From assembly GCF_900107645.1 (NCBI RefSeq), contig NZ_FNQN01000002.1, positions 124,001 through 188,000 of the forward strand: DNA of 64,000 nt. The letters are read 5' to 3'. Position 1 is the first letter of the stretch. Each line of letters starts with the position of its first letter. Below the pieces are notes generated by a model. It was not told where the DNA came from. It saw nothing but the letters and a program-made list of their open reading frames with translations, and made no database searches. The position numbers and the translations under genes were made by a program. This DNA comes from Desulfuromusa kysingii. Lineage in GTDB: Bacteria > Desulfobacterota > Desulfuromonadia > Desulfuromonadales > Geopsychrobacteraceae. Below are positions 9,866-18,823 of the stretch, one piece after another.

Positions 9866-9906
9866 AAAACTTAGTTTAATGCGATCAGCAAACGCTTGAC
9901 GACTTG

Positions 9907-9937
9907 GTCCCGCCAGTCCAGCTGGCGGGACTTTTTT
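9907..9937 (+). terminator. Rho-independent terminator after symporter 1
   Basis: A 10-bp perfect stem GTCCCGCCAG/CTGGCGGGAC with a 5-base loop is followed by six T. It closes the IclR-linked symporter transcript. Confidence 0.93.
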
Positions 9938-10030
9938 AGATACGCAAACAACAGGCAGATACTGAATCATCTTGATCGCCACACCAAGCACGGATAAAAA
10001 ATTTAAAAACTACTGACTCAGGAGTTAAAA

Positions 10031-10426
10031 ATGGTTTTGGATATTGGCGTTATACTGACCTGGTTACTTTTTCTCGCTCTGTTCCCCATGTCTTTTTTCT
10101 GGTTACGACGAGTATGGCGCATCTTCATCAAAAAAAATTACGCTGAAGTCGCCTTGAAGAACGGGCTACCACCGGCAAACCCAAAGAGATGGGCGGTGGT
10201 TGTCGGCCTGCTCAATCTTGTTTGTGGTGGGATAGTCACTTGGATTATTATTGGCGTTCCGTTCTGGATCTCCACAGGGATTCCCATCGGCCCCTTTCAA
10301 AGTTACGAAACCTGGAGCGCGATCGCCGGGATGACCATTTGGGGAAAAATTATCGCCGATTTGATCATCCGCTTTCAAGCGCACCCCATCAAACTGGGCA
10401 GAAAAAAAGATCCCGTCAGCAGTTGA
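10031..10426 (+). CDS. Small integral membrane protein of unknown function
   Basis: A 131-aa protein that I do not recognise by family. It has about three hydrophobic segments: residues 6-28 (ending before RRVWRIF), 53-78 (VVVGLLNLVCGGIVTWIIIGVPFW) and a weaker one near 98-115 (AIAGMTIWGKIIADLI), with a basic tail (KLGRKKDP). A clear CAGGAG ribosome site precedes the ATG. It stands between the first symporter and the cNMP/CBS/DUF294 protein, so a role in the same transport system is possible but unproven. Confidence 0.75.
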   Translation: MVLDIGVILTWLLFLALFPMSFFWLRRVWRIFIKKNYAEVALKNGLPPANPKRWAVVVGLLNLVCGGIVTWIIIGVPFWISTGIPIGPFQSYETWSAIAGMTIWGKIIADLIIRFQAHPIKLGRKKDPVSS

Positions 10427-10491
10427 ACGAAATGATGAAAGACAAACCTTCCTAACAGCACCATGATTATGATATTGTCCTCTAGCTCACG

Positions 10492-10516
10492 AAAGGCTTT
10501 CTCATGGAAGCCTTTT
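10492..10516 (+). terminator. Hairpin with short T-run after the small membrane protein gene
   Basis: AAAGGCTT (10492-10499) pairs with AAGCCTTT (10508-10515) around an 8-base loop, followed by TTTT overlapping the stem. It is a weak terminator candidate. Its position argues that the first in-frame ATG at 10504, which lies in the loop, is not the start of the next gene. Confidence 0.45.
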
Positions 10517-10563
10517 CCGTTGGGAGAAATCTCATTAATCTAACAAGCGAGATAGGAATATCC

Positions 10564-12477
10564 ATGGGACTCATCAATACTCTACGGGAAACCGAACCAT
10601 TCAATGAACTACCTGAAGAAATCTTCACAGAGCTTAATCAGGTTGCAGAGACCAAAACATTTCCAGCTCAGACGCATATTTTTCACCAACACAGCGATCC
10701 CACCGGATTCCTCTATGTGATTAAATCGGGGTTAGTCGAAATTGTCGCCCAGACCCCTGGCGGGGTCGAAATGATTGTCGATTACCGTAAAGCCGGCGCC
10801 TTTTTTGGTGGCACCCCCATCTTTACCGATGAAGGCTACTCCGCTGGAGCGCGAGCAGCAAAAGAGAGTGTCTGCTACCTGATTCCAGGGAAGCTTCTCA
10901 CAAAAATTTCAGAAAATTACCCTCACATTACCGAGTTTTTTAATAAAGCGATTTACTCCCGCGTGCGCAATCTTTACTCAGACATGGTCAATCATCACGC
11001 TGAAAATACTCTTACACAAATGGAAGCCTACCCTTTTAAAAAGAGGCTTTCTGAGATCATGTCAACAAAAACAGTGACCTGTACTGCGGAAACATCAATC
11101 CGGGAGATTGCCAGGAAGATGATTGAACGGGGGATCAGTTCCGCATTGGTGTGCGACAAAAAGAATAAATTAACCGGCATCATCACCGAGCATGATCTGG
11201 TGGCGAAAGTTCTCGCCCGAGAATCTTCAGATTGCGAAACATCCAGTGCGGCAACGGTCATGACTCCGAAACCCCATACAATGGCTCCTGAAACGTTCAT
11301 GTATGAAGCAGCAACATTCATGATCGGGCACAAAATCAAGCATATGCCGATTCTGGATCAGGATGAAATTGTCGGTATTGTCACCCTCCAAGACCTGATG
11401 AAGTTCCGCAGCCAGAAATCCATGCTACTGATTGGCAATATCAGCAAGGCACGAACGGTTGAAGATTTGATCTCTGCACGGGTTGAACTTGTCAAAGTCG
11501 CTCGAGCATTGTTGAGTGAAAACCGCTCACACATTGAAACGATGGAGATCATCTCCTATATTCATCACCGCATCATCCAACGCTGTCACGACATTGTCCT
11601 TGCTGAAATGAAACGACAAGGGCACGAACAACCTGAGATCAAATTTTGTTTTATCATCATGGGCAGCGGTGGTCGCAAAGAGATGCTTTTGGGACCAGAT
11701 CAAGATAATGGTTTTATCTATGAAGATTTCCCTGATGAAAAAAAGGAAGAAGTTGATGCCTTCTTTGTCCCTTTCGCCGACAAACTTGTCGCTGCCCTCG
11801 CCCGTATTGGTTACCCGCGCTGCGATGGTGACGTCATGGTTAACAACCCCTTGTGGCGCGGTCGCTTAAAAGACTGGCAAGAACGTATATCCGACTGGAT
11901 CCGTGTTCCTGAGGCGCAAAAAGTTCGCTATTCTTCAATCTTTCTGGATTTTATGCCTATCGTCGGTGAAGCATCTCTGTGCCATGACCTGCGTGAAATT
12001 GTTTTCGCTGAGATAAAAAAACATCCGATTTTCCTTTATCACATGATGGAACTTGACTTTAAACACAAGGTGCCATTGAGTTTGATCGGCAGATTCTCTC
12101 TGGAAAAGGAACCAAAGCACAAAGGGAAACTTTCCATCAAACAAGCAGGCAGTATCTTTATTGTTGACTGTGTGCGCATGTTCCTTCTGGAAAAACAGGT
12201 TGAAGCAACCACGACCACAGAGAGAATTGATCAGTTGGTTAAACTCAAGGTCTTCAACCTTGAAACAGCAGACCATATCAAGGCTGCCTTTGAAGCATTC
12301 ACCTTCTTGCGCCTGCGCAATGAGATCGAGTTGACGGATCAAGGGAAATTCCCGACCCACTACCTCGATCCGTACGCATTGACGAAAAATGAACAAGACT
12401 TATTAAAAGAAGCGTTCAGGGTTGCCAGTAAATTACAGGATTCAACCAAAAGGCATTTCTCCAAAATAGTCAGCTAA
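10564..12477 (+). CDS. Cyclic-nucleotide-binding/CBS-pair/DUF294 nucleotidyltransferase-like protein
   Basis: A cytoplasmic regulatory protein of 637 aa. Domains in order are a cNMP-binding-like domain (about 20-135; GFLYVIKSGLVEIVAQTPGG), a pair of CBS domains (about 158-285), a DUF294 nucleotidyltransferase-like domain with GSGGRKE and DQDNG (about 367-383), and a C-terminal DUF294_C helical domain. This architecture often sits beside acetate-type symporters, where it is thought to sense nucleotides and control transport or signalling. I chose ATG 10564 (after AGGAATATCC) because the upstream in-frame ATG at 10504 is inside a hairpin and would add an unconserved-looking 20 residues. Confidence 0.92.
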   Translation: MGLINTLRETEPFNELPEEIFTELNQVAETKTFPAQTHIFHQHSDPTGFLYVIKSGLVEIVAQTPGGVEMIVDYRKAGAFFGGTPIFTDEGYSAGARAAKESVCYLIPGKLLTKISENYPHITEFFNKAIYSRVRNLYSDMVNHHAENTLTQMEAYPFKKRLSEIMSTKTVTCTAETSIREIARKMIERGISSALVCDKKNKLTGIITEHDLVAKVLARESSDCETSSAATVMTPKPHTMAPETFMYEAATFMIGHKIKHMPILDQDEIVGIVTLQDLMKFRSQKSMLLIGNISKARTVEDLISARVELVKVARALLSENRSHIETMEIISYIHHRIIQRCHDIVLAEMKRQGHEQPEIKFCFIIMGSGGRKEMLLGPDQDNGFIYEDFPDEKKEEVDAFFVPFADKLVAALARIGYPRCDGDVMVNNPLWRGRLKDWQERISDWIRVPEAQKVRYSSIFLDFMPIVGEASLCHDLREIVFAEIKKHPIFLYHMMELDFKHKVPLSLIGRFSLEKEPKHKGKLSIKQAGSIFIVDCVRMFLLEKQVEATTTTERIDQLVKLKVFNLETADHIKAAFEAFTFLRLRNEIELTDQGKFPTHYLDPYALTKNEQDLLKEAFRVASKLQDSTKRHFSKIVS

Positions 12478-12543
12478 CCAAAGGGATAGAATTCAAACTG
12501 AGTCACCAGTGACACTCTGACCCAATTATTTGGCGGCAGCGAT

Positions 12544-12804
12544 ATGACCAGAGAGCATGAACTACAAGATTACTGGAAGAAGAACCTGAAATATATTGGC
12601 ATCCTTTTGTCAATCTGGTTCTGCGTCTCATATCTGTTTGGTATCGTCTTGGTTGATCAATTAGATACACTCAAGATTTTTGGTTTCCCTTTGGGATTTT
12701 GGTTTGCCAATCAAGGCGCCGAAGTAATTTTCTGCATGCTGATTGTTGCCTATGTCCTATTAATGAACAGATTGGATCGTCAATATAACGTCTTTGAAGA
12801 TTAA
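12544..12804 (+). CDS. Na+/solute symporter small subunit (DUF4212), copy 2
   Basis: An 86-aa two-helix membrane protein paralogous to the one at 7782. The shared core is FGFPLGFWFANQGAEVIFCM, with the same acidic end (RQYNVFED versus EKYDVHED). The ribosome site is weak (GGCGGCAGCGAT). Unlike in copy 1, 96 bases separate it from the large subunit, and that gap contains a short ORF with its own ribosome site. Confidence 0.92.
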   Translation: MTREHELQDYWKKNLKYIGILLSIWFCVSYLFGIVLVDQLDTLKIFGFPLGFWFANQGAEVIFCMLIVAYVLLMNRLDRQYNVFED

Positions 12805-12826
12805 TCATGTCAGGAGCACTGGCAAA

Positions 12827-12904
12827 ATGACTGGTAAGGATATGATTCTAAAGACCAGAGACGCAAACACATCGAACCACCACCAAAGGGAAAACCGGCC
12901 ATGA
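12827..12904 (+). CDS. Candidate 25-residue upstream ORF coupled to symporter 2
   Basis: ATG follows CAGGAG at about 10 bases. The frame (starting MTGKDMILKTRDANTSN) runs 25 codons and ends at a TGA that forms ATGA with the start codon of the symporter at 12901. The peptide is polar, without a membrane segment. It could be a translational-coupling leader that sets the expression ratio of the two subunits, or simply chance. I do not recognise it. Confidence 0.35.
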   Translation: MTGKDMILKTRDANTSNHHQRENRP

Positions 12905-14730
12905 GTATTACAACCTGGACGTGGATTCTTGTTGGTGTCACCTTCTTTATCTACATTCTCGTTGCCATTCGCGCCCGAGCAGTATCCACGGGCGCTTTTT
13001 ACACTGCAGAACGGACAATTCATCCCGTCCTCAATGGCATGGCGACAGGAGCCGACTGGATGTCTGCCGCCTCATTTCTCTCCATGGCAGGGCTGATCTC
13101 TTTCATGGGCCGTGATGGTTCCATGTACCTTATGGGCTGGACCGGCGGCTACGTCTTACTTGCCATGCTTATTGCCCCCTATCTGAGAAAATACGGGAAG
13201 TTCACTGTCCCTGAGTTTATCGGCGATCGTTACGACTCGCAGAGTGCCCGGATCATTTCCCTTCTCTGCGCTATGTTTATCTCCTTTACCTATGTCGCCG
13301 GGCAAATGCGTGGAGTCGGCGTCGTCTTCTCCCGATTTCTCAATGTTCCAATCAATACCGGTGTCGTTATCGGCATGTGTATCGTCTTTTTTTATGCAGT
13401 GCTCGGTGGGATGAAAGGGGTCACCTACACTCAGGTCGCACAGTATTGCGTCTTGATGGTTGCGTACATGATTCCCGCCATTTATATCTCTATCATGTTG
13501 ACCAACAACCCCTTCCCGGCTCTTGGCTTTGGCAGCACCATTAGTGCCGGTGGAGCAGAAATTCTCCATGACGCCTCGACTCAAGGGAAATATCTGTTAG
13601 ATGTCCTTGACGGCCTTCATCAAGACTTGGGCCTCACCCAATACACGTCGGGAAACCGGCCAAAGATCGATCTCTTCTTTATCGTTATCGCTCTTATGTT
13701 TGGAACCGCCGGACTTCCTCATGTCATCATTCGTTTCTTTACCGTCCCCAAAATAAGAGATGCCCGAGCCTCTGCAGGGTGGGCGTTGTTTTTTATTGTT
13801 TTACTCTATACTGCAGCTCCGGCAGTGGCCGCCTTCGCCCGAACCAACTTTATTAAAACAGTCCACAATGTCAGGTATGATCACGCACCTCAGTGGTTTA
13901 AAAACTGGGAAGAGACAGGATTGATTGCCTGGGTCGACAAAAATAGCGACGGAATCATGCAGTATGGCTCAGGACATTCTTTCACCGGAAAACCCAAATA
14001 TACAGGTTACAAAGGTTCATTCGGACAAGCGATGGTTTCCAATCTTGTTACAGCTGATCCCAATGAGATCTATATTGATCGTGACATCATGGTTCTGGCT
14101 AATCCTGAAATTGCTCGCCTTCCTAACTGGGTTATTGCTCTGGTTGCTGCTGGTGGACTCGCGGCAGCCCTATCAACCGCAGCCGGACTGCTGTTGGTTA
14201 TTTCTGCTTCGATCTCACACGACCTGATGAAAGGGGTGCTGATGCCAAGCATGTCTGAAAAGGGGGAACTCCTGTGGGCTCGTTGTGGGGCAGCTGGGGC
14301 TGTCGTCGTGGCGGGACTGTTCGGAATATTTCCTCCCGGCTTTGTCGCTCAAGTTGTCGCCTTTGCTTTCGGTCTGGCTGCAGCCTCTTTTTTCCCTGTC
14401 ATCATCATGGGCATTTTTTCGAAAAAGACAAACGTCTATGGTGCCATGACTGGGATGATCGCTGGAATCAGCATTACGACCGTTTATATTGTTTATTTCA
14501 AATTTCTCAACCCGGGAGCCAACAAACCTGAACACTGGTGGTTTGGAATTTCACCAGAAGGGATTGGCACTGTCGGCATGATGATCAATTTCATATTGAT
14601 GTACTTCGTTTCCAGAATCACCCCGGAACCGCCGCAAGAGATCCAAAATCTGGTCGCCAAGTTACGTTATCCGGTAGAAAGAAGTCTTGGCGAAACCAAA
14701 ATATCCACTGACGCTCGCCGCCCCTATTAA
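12901..14730 (+). CDS. Sodium/solute symporter (acetate permease-like, VC_2705 family), copy 2
   Basis: A 609-aa paralogue of the symporter at 8054, sharing GADWMSAASF, GWTGGYVLLAMLIAPYLRKYGKFT cut at conserved blocks, GMKGVTYTQVAQYCVL and NWVIALVAAGGLAAALST. It also carries the soluble insert (about 320-395), here with EF-hand-like DKNSDGIMQYGS beginning at Asp346. The two copies differ in the insert and termini, suggesting an old duplication with different affinity or substrate. The start overlaps the stop of a short upstream ORF. AAGGG lies 11-13 bases before the ATG. It is followed by a strong bidirectional terminator. Confidence 0.93.
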   Translation: MSITTWTWILVGVTFFIYILVAIRARAVSTGAFYTAERTIHPVLNGMATGADWMSAASFLSMAGLISFMGRDGSMYLMGWTGGYVLLAMLIAPYLRKYGKFTVPEFIGDRYDSQSARIISLLCAMFISFTYVAGQMRGVGVVFSRFLNVPINTGVVIGMCIVFFYAVLGGMKGVTYTQVAQYCVLMVAYMIPAIYISIMLTNNPFPALGFGSTISAGGAEILHDASTQGKYLLDVLDGLHQDLGLTQYTSGNRPKIDLFFIVIALMFGTAGLPHVIIRFFTVPKIRDARASAGWALFFIVLLYTAAPAVAAFARTNFIKTVHNVRYDHAPQWFKNWEETGLIAWVDKNSDGIMQYGSGHSFTGKPKYTGYKGSFGQAMVSNLVTADPNEIYIDRDIMVLANPEIARLPNWVIALVAAGGLAAALSTAAGLLLVISASISHDLMKGVLMPSMSEKGELLWARCGAAGAVVVAGLFGIFPPGFVAQVVAFAFGLAAASFFPVIIMGIFSKKTNVYGAMTGMIAGISITTVYIVYFKFLNPGANKPEHWWFGISPEGIGTVGMMINFILMYFVSRITPEPPQEIQNLVAKLRYPVERSLGETKISTDARRPY

Positions 14731-14733
14731 AAA

Positions 14734-14771
14734 AACGCCCTTGAAAGCATATCTTTCAAGGGCGTTTTTTA
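14734..14771. terminator. Bidirectional terminator between symporter 2 and tpx
   Basis: AAACGCCCTTGAAAG pairs with CTTTCAAGGGCGTTT around CATAT, with A-rich and T-rich flanks on the two sides. It serves the converging symporter and tpx transcripts. Confidence 0.95.
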
Positions 14772-14794
14772 ACCTGAATTGTCTTTTGGTCTAA

Positions 14795-15319
14795 TTAAAG
14801 AAGTTTTTTTACCGCTTCCAAGGCAGCAACATAGTTTGGCTCTGAAGTCACTTCTGGCACCAGTTCTACATAAGCGACCTTATCATTCTTATCGATGACA
14901 TAAACAGCTCTTGCCAGCAGCTTCAATCCTTCCAGCAACAGTCCGTAGTTCAGCCCAAACGAACGGTCTTGATAATCGGAGAGGGTCTGTACCTTGTCTA
15001 TTCCCGCATTACCACACCAGCGTTTTTGTGCAAAGGGAAGATCGACACTAATCGTATAAACAACGACACTATCCGGCAGTGAAGAGACATCCTGATTGAA
15101 GTGCCGGGTCATGGCATCACAAACCGGCGTATCCAAGGAAGGAACAACGGTAATTAAGCGAACCTTTCCAGCATCAGTCGCCAAAGTAACTGGCTGTAAG
15201 CCATTATCGACAACCCGGAAATCGGGAGCAGAATCCCCCACTTTTATTTCTGGCCCCAGTAAAGTCGACGGATTCCCTTTAAATAAGACAGCAGCTTCAC
15301 GTTTTTGATAATCACTCAT
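14795..15319 (-). CDS. tpx: Thiol peroxidase
   Basis: Thioredoxin-dependent 2-Cys peroxiredoxin of 174 aa that reduces peroxides, probably in the cytoplasm since it has no signal peptide. The peroxidatic cysteine is Cys67 in SLDTPVCDAMTRHF and the resolving one Cys102 in QKRWCGNAG. I chose the ATG at 15319 because GGAGAAATATC immediately precedes it; a longer open frame upstream adds 27 residues without a ribosome site. It lies downstream of uspA on the same strand, but a terminator in between makes it an independent unit, consistent with an oxidative stress gene. Confidence 0.97.
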   Translation of the reverse strand: MSDYQKREAAVLFKGNPSTLLGPEIKVGDSAPDFRVVDNGLQPVTLATDAGKVRLITVVPSLDTPVCDAMTRHFNQDVSSLPDSVVVYTISVDLPFAQKRWCGNAGIDKVQTLSDYQDRSFGLNYGLLLEGLKLLARAVYVIDKNDKVAYVELVPEVTSEPNYVAALEAVKKLL

Positions 15320-15418
15320 GATATTTCTCCCTGATTGGTTGGATAATCTATATATGACTGAATTTGTAAAAATATTTACATTCCAAAACAGAACTGTCAA
15401 TCAAATAATTAGTTTAAA

Positions 15419-15448
15419 GAAAAACCCCGCTGAAAGATTCCAGCGGGG
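15419..15448 (-). terminator. Terminator after uspA
   Basis: CCCCGCTG/CAGCGGGG stem (15425-15432 with 15441-15448) with an 8-base loop; on the minus strand it is followed by TTTTTCTTTAA. Confidence 0.9.
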
Positions 15449-15484
15449 CAAAACATTAGTGAATACCGGTTTAGATCGACCGTT

Positions 15485-15970
15485 CTACCTCGGTGGAACA
15501 ATTGTAACGGTCCGGTTCGTTTTTCTGAGGACCTTCTCCGCGACACTTCCCAGAAAAGCGTAATGCAGCTTCCCTTTGCTATGACTTCCCAAGATAATCA
15601 TATCAACATCCAGACGATCTGCGACCGCCAGAATCATGGAGGTTGGATCGCCGTGATGAACCTCAATTTGGGGAGGATTAACATGATCTTCCGCCATCAG
15701 TTCCGTCTCAGTCTTGATAATCTCATCTAACTGCACACGCGTCTTCTCAGCAAGATCGGCTTCATTCAAGGCATTAAACTTTGCCAGTGTATCTGCCCCC
15801 ATAGTCAGAGCCACTCGGTTGAGAACCGATGAATCGACGGTTGGCATGACGTGCAGAACGTGCACCTGCGCATGAAATTTACAACCTAACTCCAACGCAT
15901 ACCGAATAACTCTTGAGGAACCTTTACTCAAATCCTTGGCAACAAGAATTTTATTCATTTGAAAATTCAT
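15485..15970 (-). CDS. Universal stress protein (UspA family)
   Basis: A 161-aa Usp with an N-terminal KILVAKDLSKGSSRVIRYALELG and C-terminal IILGSHSKGKLHYAFLGSVAEKVL ending VTIVPP. The usual ATP-binding signature is G-x2-G-x9-G-S/T; here the second glycine is serine (GSHS), so nucleotide binding may be altered. AAGGAGG precedes the ATG at 15970. It lies 90 bases after a TRAP permease gene on the same strand with no visible terminator between them. The precedent is TeaD, a Usp encoded with the TeaABC TRAP transporter that modulates its activity. Confidence 0.95.
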   Translation of the reverse strand: MNFQMNKILVAKDLSKGSSRVIRYALELGCKFHAQVHVLHVMPTVDSSVLNRVALTMGADTLAKFNALNEADLAEKTRVQLDEIIKTETELMAEDHVNPPQIEVHHGDPTSMILAVADRLDVDMIILGSHSKGKLHYAFLGSVAEKVLRKTNRTVTIVPPR

Positions 15971-16060
15971 AGTGGCCTCCTTTCATCAAATTATCGTTGC
16001 CTACAACCCTCTCCTCTAAGCATAGCATAATCAGCAGAGAGAGCACTTATACTGCATTCA

Positions 16061-18667
16061 TCAAGCGGAGATTGCCGGGGACTCTAGCTTTTTCTTTCGC
16101 CGCAGTTGAATCATGAAAAGGAAACCATATAGACTCAGGATCGGGATATAAACCAACTCTTTGGGCAATCTATGGGTTGGCACCTGAAGGTTCAGAATTT
16201 CCTGATCAAAGTCAATACCCGCTTTCTCAGCGGCACTTGAAAACACCACGTTATCAATAAAGATGCGTCCTTCTTCGTCTCGGGTTTCAAAGCCAACCTC
16301 AGCCATACGTTCGGCACCAGTCGTTTCATCACCGATCTTCAGCATAATAACTTTAGTAAATTCCTTACCATTCATTTTTTCGCCTTTAAGGACAAGGCGT
16401 AAAGATGAGCCGGGATCCATATCAGCAACGTACTCTTCAAGTTGTGCGGCCGGTTCTTCAATCAACGGCGGGAAAATCCTGTCCCAGACGATACCGGGTC
16501 GAAACAACAGCAATGCAATCACGAGCAATGCAGCCGTTTCCCAAATGCGGTTTTTAACCAGCCAAAAGCCCTGTGTCGCCGCCGCAAAAGCCAGCATCGC
16601 CAACACCGCACCAACGATAGTGACAAGCAGATGATACCAGTGATCAATGCCAATCAACAGCAACTGCGTGTTGAAGATAAACATGAAGGGTAAAATGGCG
16701 GTACGGATATCGTAGGTAAAGCCTTGAATACCGGTTTTAATCGGATCCCCACCCGATATCCCGGCGGCAGCAAAAGCTGCAAGCCCTACCGGCGGAGTAT
16801 CATCCGCAAGAATGCCAAAGTAAAAGACAAACAGATGGACGGCAATCAACGGAACAATCAGGCCGTTCTGTGCACCAAGATCAACAATAACCGGTGCCAT
16901 CAAGGTCGAGACGACAATGTAGTTCGCCGTCGTCGGCAACCCCATCCCCAGGATCAAGCTGATAATCGCAGTAAACAGCAAGATCATCATCAGGTTACCG
17001 CCAGAGATAAATTCAACAAATTCGGTCATCACCAGGCCAATCCCCGTCAAGGTCACGGTCCCGACAACAATCCCCGCTGCCGAAGTTGCCACACCGATAC
17101 CAATCATGTTCCGCGCACCAGAGACCATCCCGTTGATCAGATCGGCCAAACCTGAACGGATAGAGAAGTAGTCCCCTTGGGTCTTACGGAAAAAACCTTT
17201 GATAGGACGTTGCGTGACAACAATAAAGATCATCAAGACGGTTGCCCAATAGGCAGATAGAGCTGGCGAAAGACGCTCAACAGTCAAACACCACATCAGC
17301 ACAACAACCGGAAGCAAAAAATAGTAACCAGCCTGAGCTGTCGCCCCCAACGGCGGCAACTCATTAATCTCTGTCGTATGCTCCAGTTCCGGGACCCGAC
17401 AGGCCAACCAGAGCAGGAACAGATAGGAGACTAGGAGTAGAGCAGAAACAATATAAATCGTAGCTGCACCGCCAACATGCTTGATCCAACCCAACCCGTA
17501 GTAAGTCACTCCACCAATAATGATCAAGGTTAAGATGGTAAAAGTAAATGAAAGTATCCGCTGAGAAGCGGTTTTCACGATAGGTCTTTTCATCCCCTCA
17601 AGGCCCATCTTACAAGCCTCAAGGTGGACAATGTAGACTAAGGCAATATAGGAGATAATCGCAGGTAAAAACGCATGTTTAATAACGTCAATGTAGTTAA
17701 TGCCGACATACTCAACCATCAGGAAGGCTGCAGCACCCATGACTGGTGGCATCAGCTGACCGTTGGTTGAACAGGCGACCTCGATTGCGCCAGCTTTTTC
17801 AGGTTTAAAACCAACTTTTTTCATCAACGGGATAGTAAACGTTCCTGTCGTAACAACATTGGCGATAGATGATCCGGAAACCAATCCCGTCAAACCAGAA
17901 GAAACGACAGCAGCTTTAGCCGGCCCCCCTTTCAGGTGACCTAACGCAGCGAAAGCGGTGCGGATAAAATAGTTACCGGCACCAGCCGATTCAAGCAGCG
18001 CTCCAAAAAGGACAAACATAAACACCATCCCGGTGGAGACACCCAAGGCTACCCCGAAAACACCTTCAGTTCCCAACCAGTAGTGCGACATCCCTTTTGC
18101 CAGACTGGCCCCTTTATGGGCAATAACGTCCGGCATATATTGACCACCAAAGGTATAAGAGATAAAGACGGTTGCAACAACCATCAATGGTGGACCGAGC
18201 GCACGACGGGTGGCTTCGAGTAATAGAATCAGACCAATAACAGAGACCACTAGATCAATCTGCGATGGATTGCCGGGGCGATCGGCAAGGGAATTATAGA
18301 AGATATAGAGGTACGCCGAACAAAAAGCGCCTATCAAGCCGACGATCCAGTCCTGGATAGGAATATAAGTCTTAGGGGACTTCTTCAGAGTTGGAAATGC
18401 GGTAAAGGATAAAAAGATGGCAAAAGCCAAGTGAATAGCCCGAGCTTCAGTGTCATTGATAACAAAAAAGTTAAAAATAAACGGTAACGGGGAAGCATAC
18501 CAGAGCTGAAAAAGCGTCCAGATCAAGGGAACGAAATAAAGAACTTTTTTTGAGAAAGAACCAGTCGGATTACGGGCACCAGCCTCTGAATTGGCAAGCT
18601 CCTCGGCGAGCTTAAGATCGGCGGCCAATTCTTCTTCTGTGGTCGTACTATCGTTCGTCTTGGTCAT
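16061..18667 (-). CDS. TRAP transporter fused permease (DctQM-type, 4TM/12TM) with C-terminal extension
   Basis: An 868-aa inner-membrane permease of the TAXI-type TRAP class, in which the small (DctQ) and large (DctM) subunits are fused. The large domain shows GLTGLVSGSSIANVVTTGTF, CSTNGQLMPPVMGAAAFL, GMGLPTTANYIVVSTL and DDTPPVGLAAFAAAGISGGDP. After the last DctM helices there is a soluble stretch (about residues 730-840, resembling DUF3394) and a final helix ending in KKKLE. The N-terminus is acidic and cytoplasmic. It follows the TAXI binding protein gene after a terminator, and presumably transports a carboxylate or amino acid using Na+ or H+. Confidence 0.95.
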   Translation of the reverse strand: MTKTNDSTTTEEELAADLKLAEELANSEAGARNPTGSFSKKVLYFVPLIWTLFQLWYASPLPFIFNFFVINDTEARAIHLAFAIFLSFTAFPTLKKSPKTYIPIQDWIVGLIGAFCSAYLYIFYNSLADRPGNPSQIDLVVSVIGLILLLEATRRALGPPLMVVATVFISYTFGGQYMPDVIAHKGASLAKGMSHYWLGTEGVFGVALGVSTGMVFMFVLFGALLESAGAGNYFIRTAFAALGHLKGGPAKAAVVSSGLTGLVSGSSIANVVTTGTFTIPLMKKVGFKPEKAGAIEVACSTNGQLMPPVMGAAAFLMVEYVGINYIDVIKHAFLPAIISYIALVYIVHLEACKMGLEGMKRPIVKTASQRILSFTFTILTLIIIGGVTYYGLGWIKHVGGAATIYIVSALLLVSYLFLLWLACRVPELEHTTEINELPPLGATAQAGYYFLLPVVVLMWCLTVERLSPALSAYWATVLMIFIVVTQRPIKGFFRKTQGDYFSIRSGLADLINGMVSGARNMIGIGVATSAAGIVVGTVTLTGIGLVMTEFVEFISGGNLMMILLFTAIISLILGMGLPTTANYIVVSTLMAPVIVDLGAQNGLIVPLIAVHLFVFYFGILADDTPPVGLAAFAAAGISGGDPIKTGIQGFTYDIRTAILPFMFIFNTQLLLIGIDHWYHLLVTIVGAVLAMLAFAAATQGFWLVKNRIWETAALLVIALLLFRPGIVWDRIFPPLIEEPAAQLEEYVADMDPGSSLRLVLKGEKMNGKEFTKVIMLKIGDETTGAERMAEVGFETRDEEGRIFIDNVVFSSAAEKAGIDFDQEILNLQVPTHRLPKELVYIPILSLYGFLFMIQLRRKKKLESPAISA

Positions 18668-18773
18668 GGCATTCTGTCCTTCGGCATGAAAAATATATTC
18701 TTATTTTATTGCAATTGTTTTTATTTCAGACGTTCAAAACTCTCAATTCTTCAACATTGATGGCGGCAAAAAA

Positions 18774-18799
18774 AGTGCACCGCATTATTGCGGTGCACT
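18774..18799 (-). terminator. Terminator/attenuator between TAXI binding protein and TRAP permease
   Basis: An 11-bp perfect stem AGTGCACCGCA/TGCGGTGCACT with loop TTAT. On the minus strand it is followed by seven T. It lies within the transport operon and would give more binding protein than permease. Confidence 0.92.
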
Positions 18800-18823
18800 T
18801 TTAATTGTGCGCTAAACAGCCAC

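Noticed and set aside
10504-10563. Longer N-terminus for the cNMP/CBS/DUF294 protein
   Set aside because: The ATG is in the loop of a hairpin and the added residues look unrelated to the domain; ATG 10564 is preferred.
15320-15400. Longer N-terminus for Tpx
   Set aside because: The extra 27 residues have no ribosome site and contain the GGAGAAATATC that serves the normal start.
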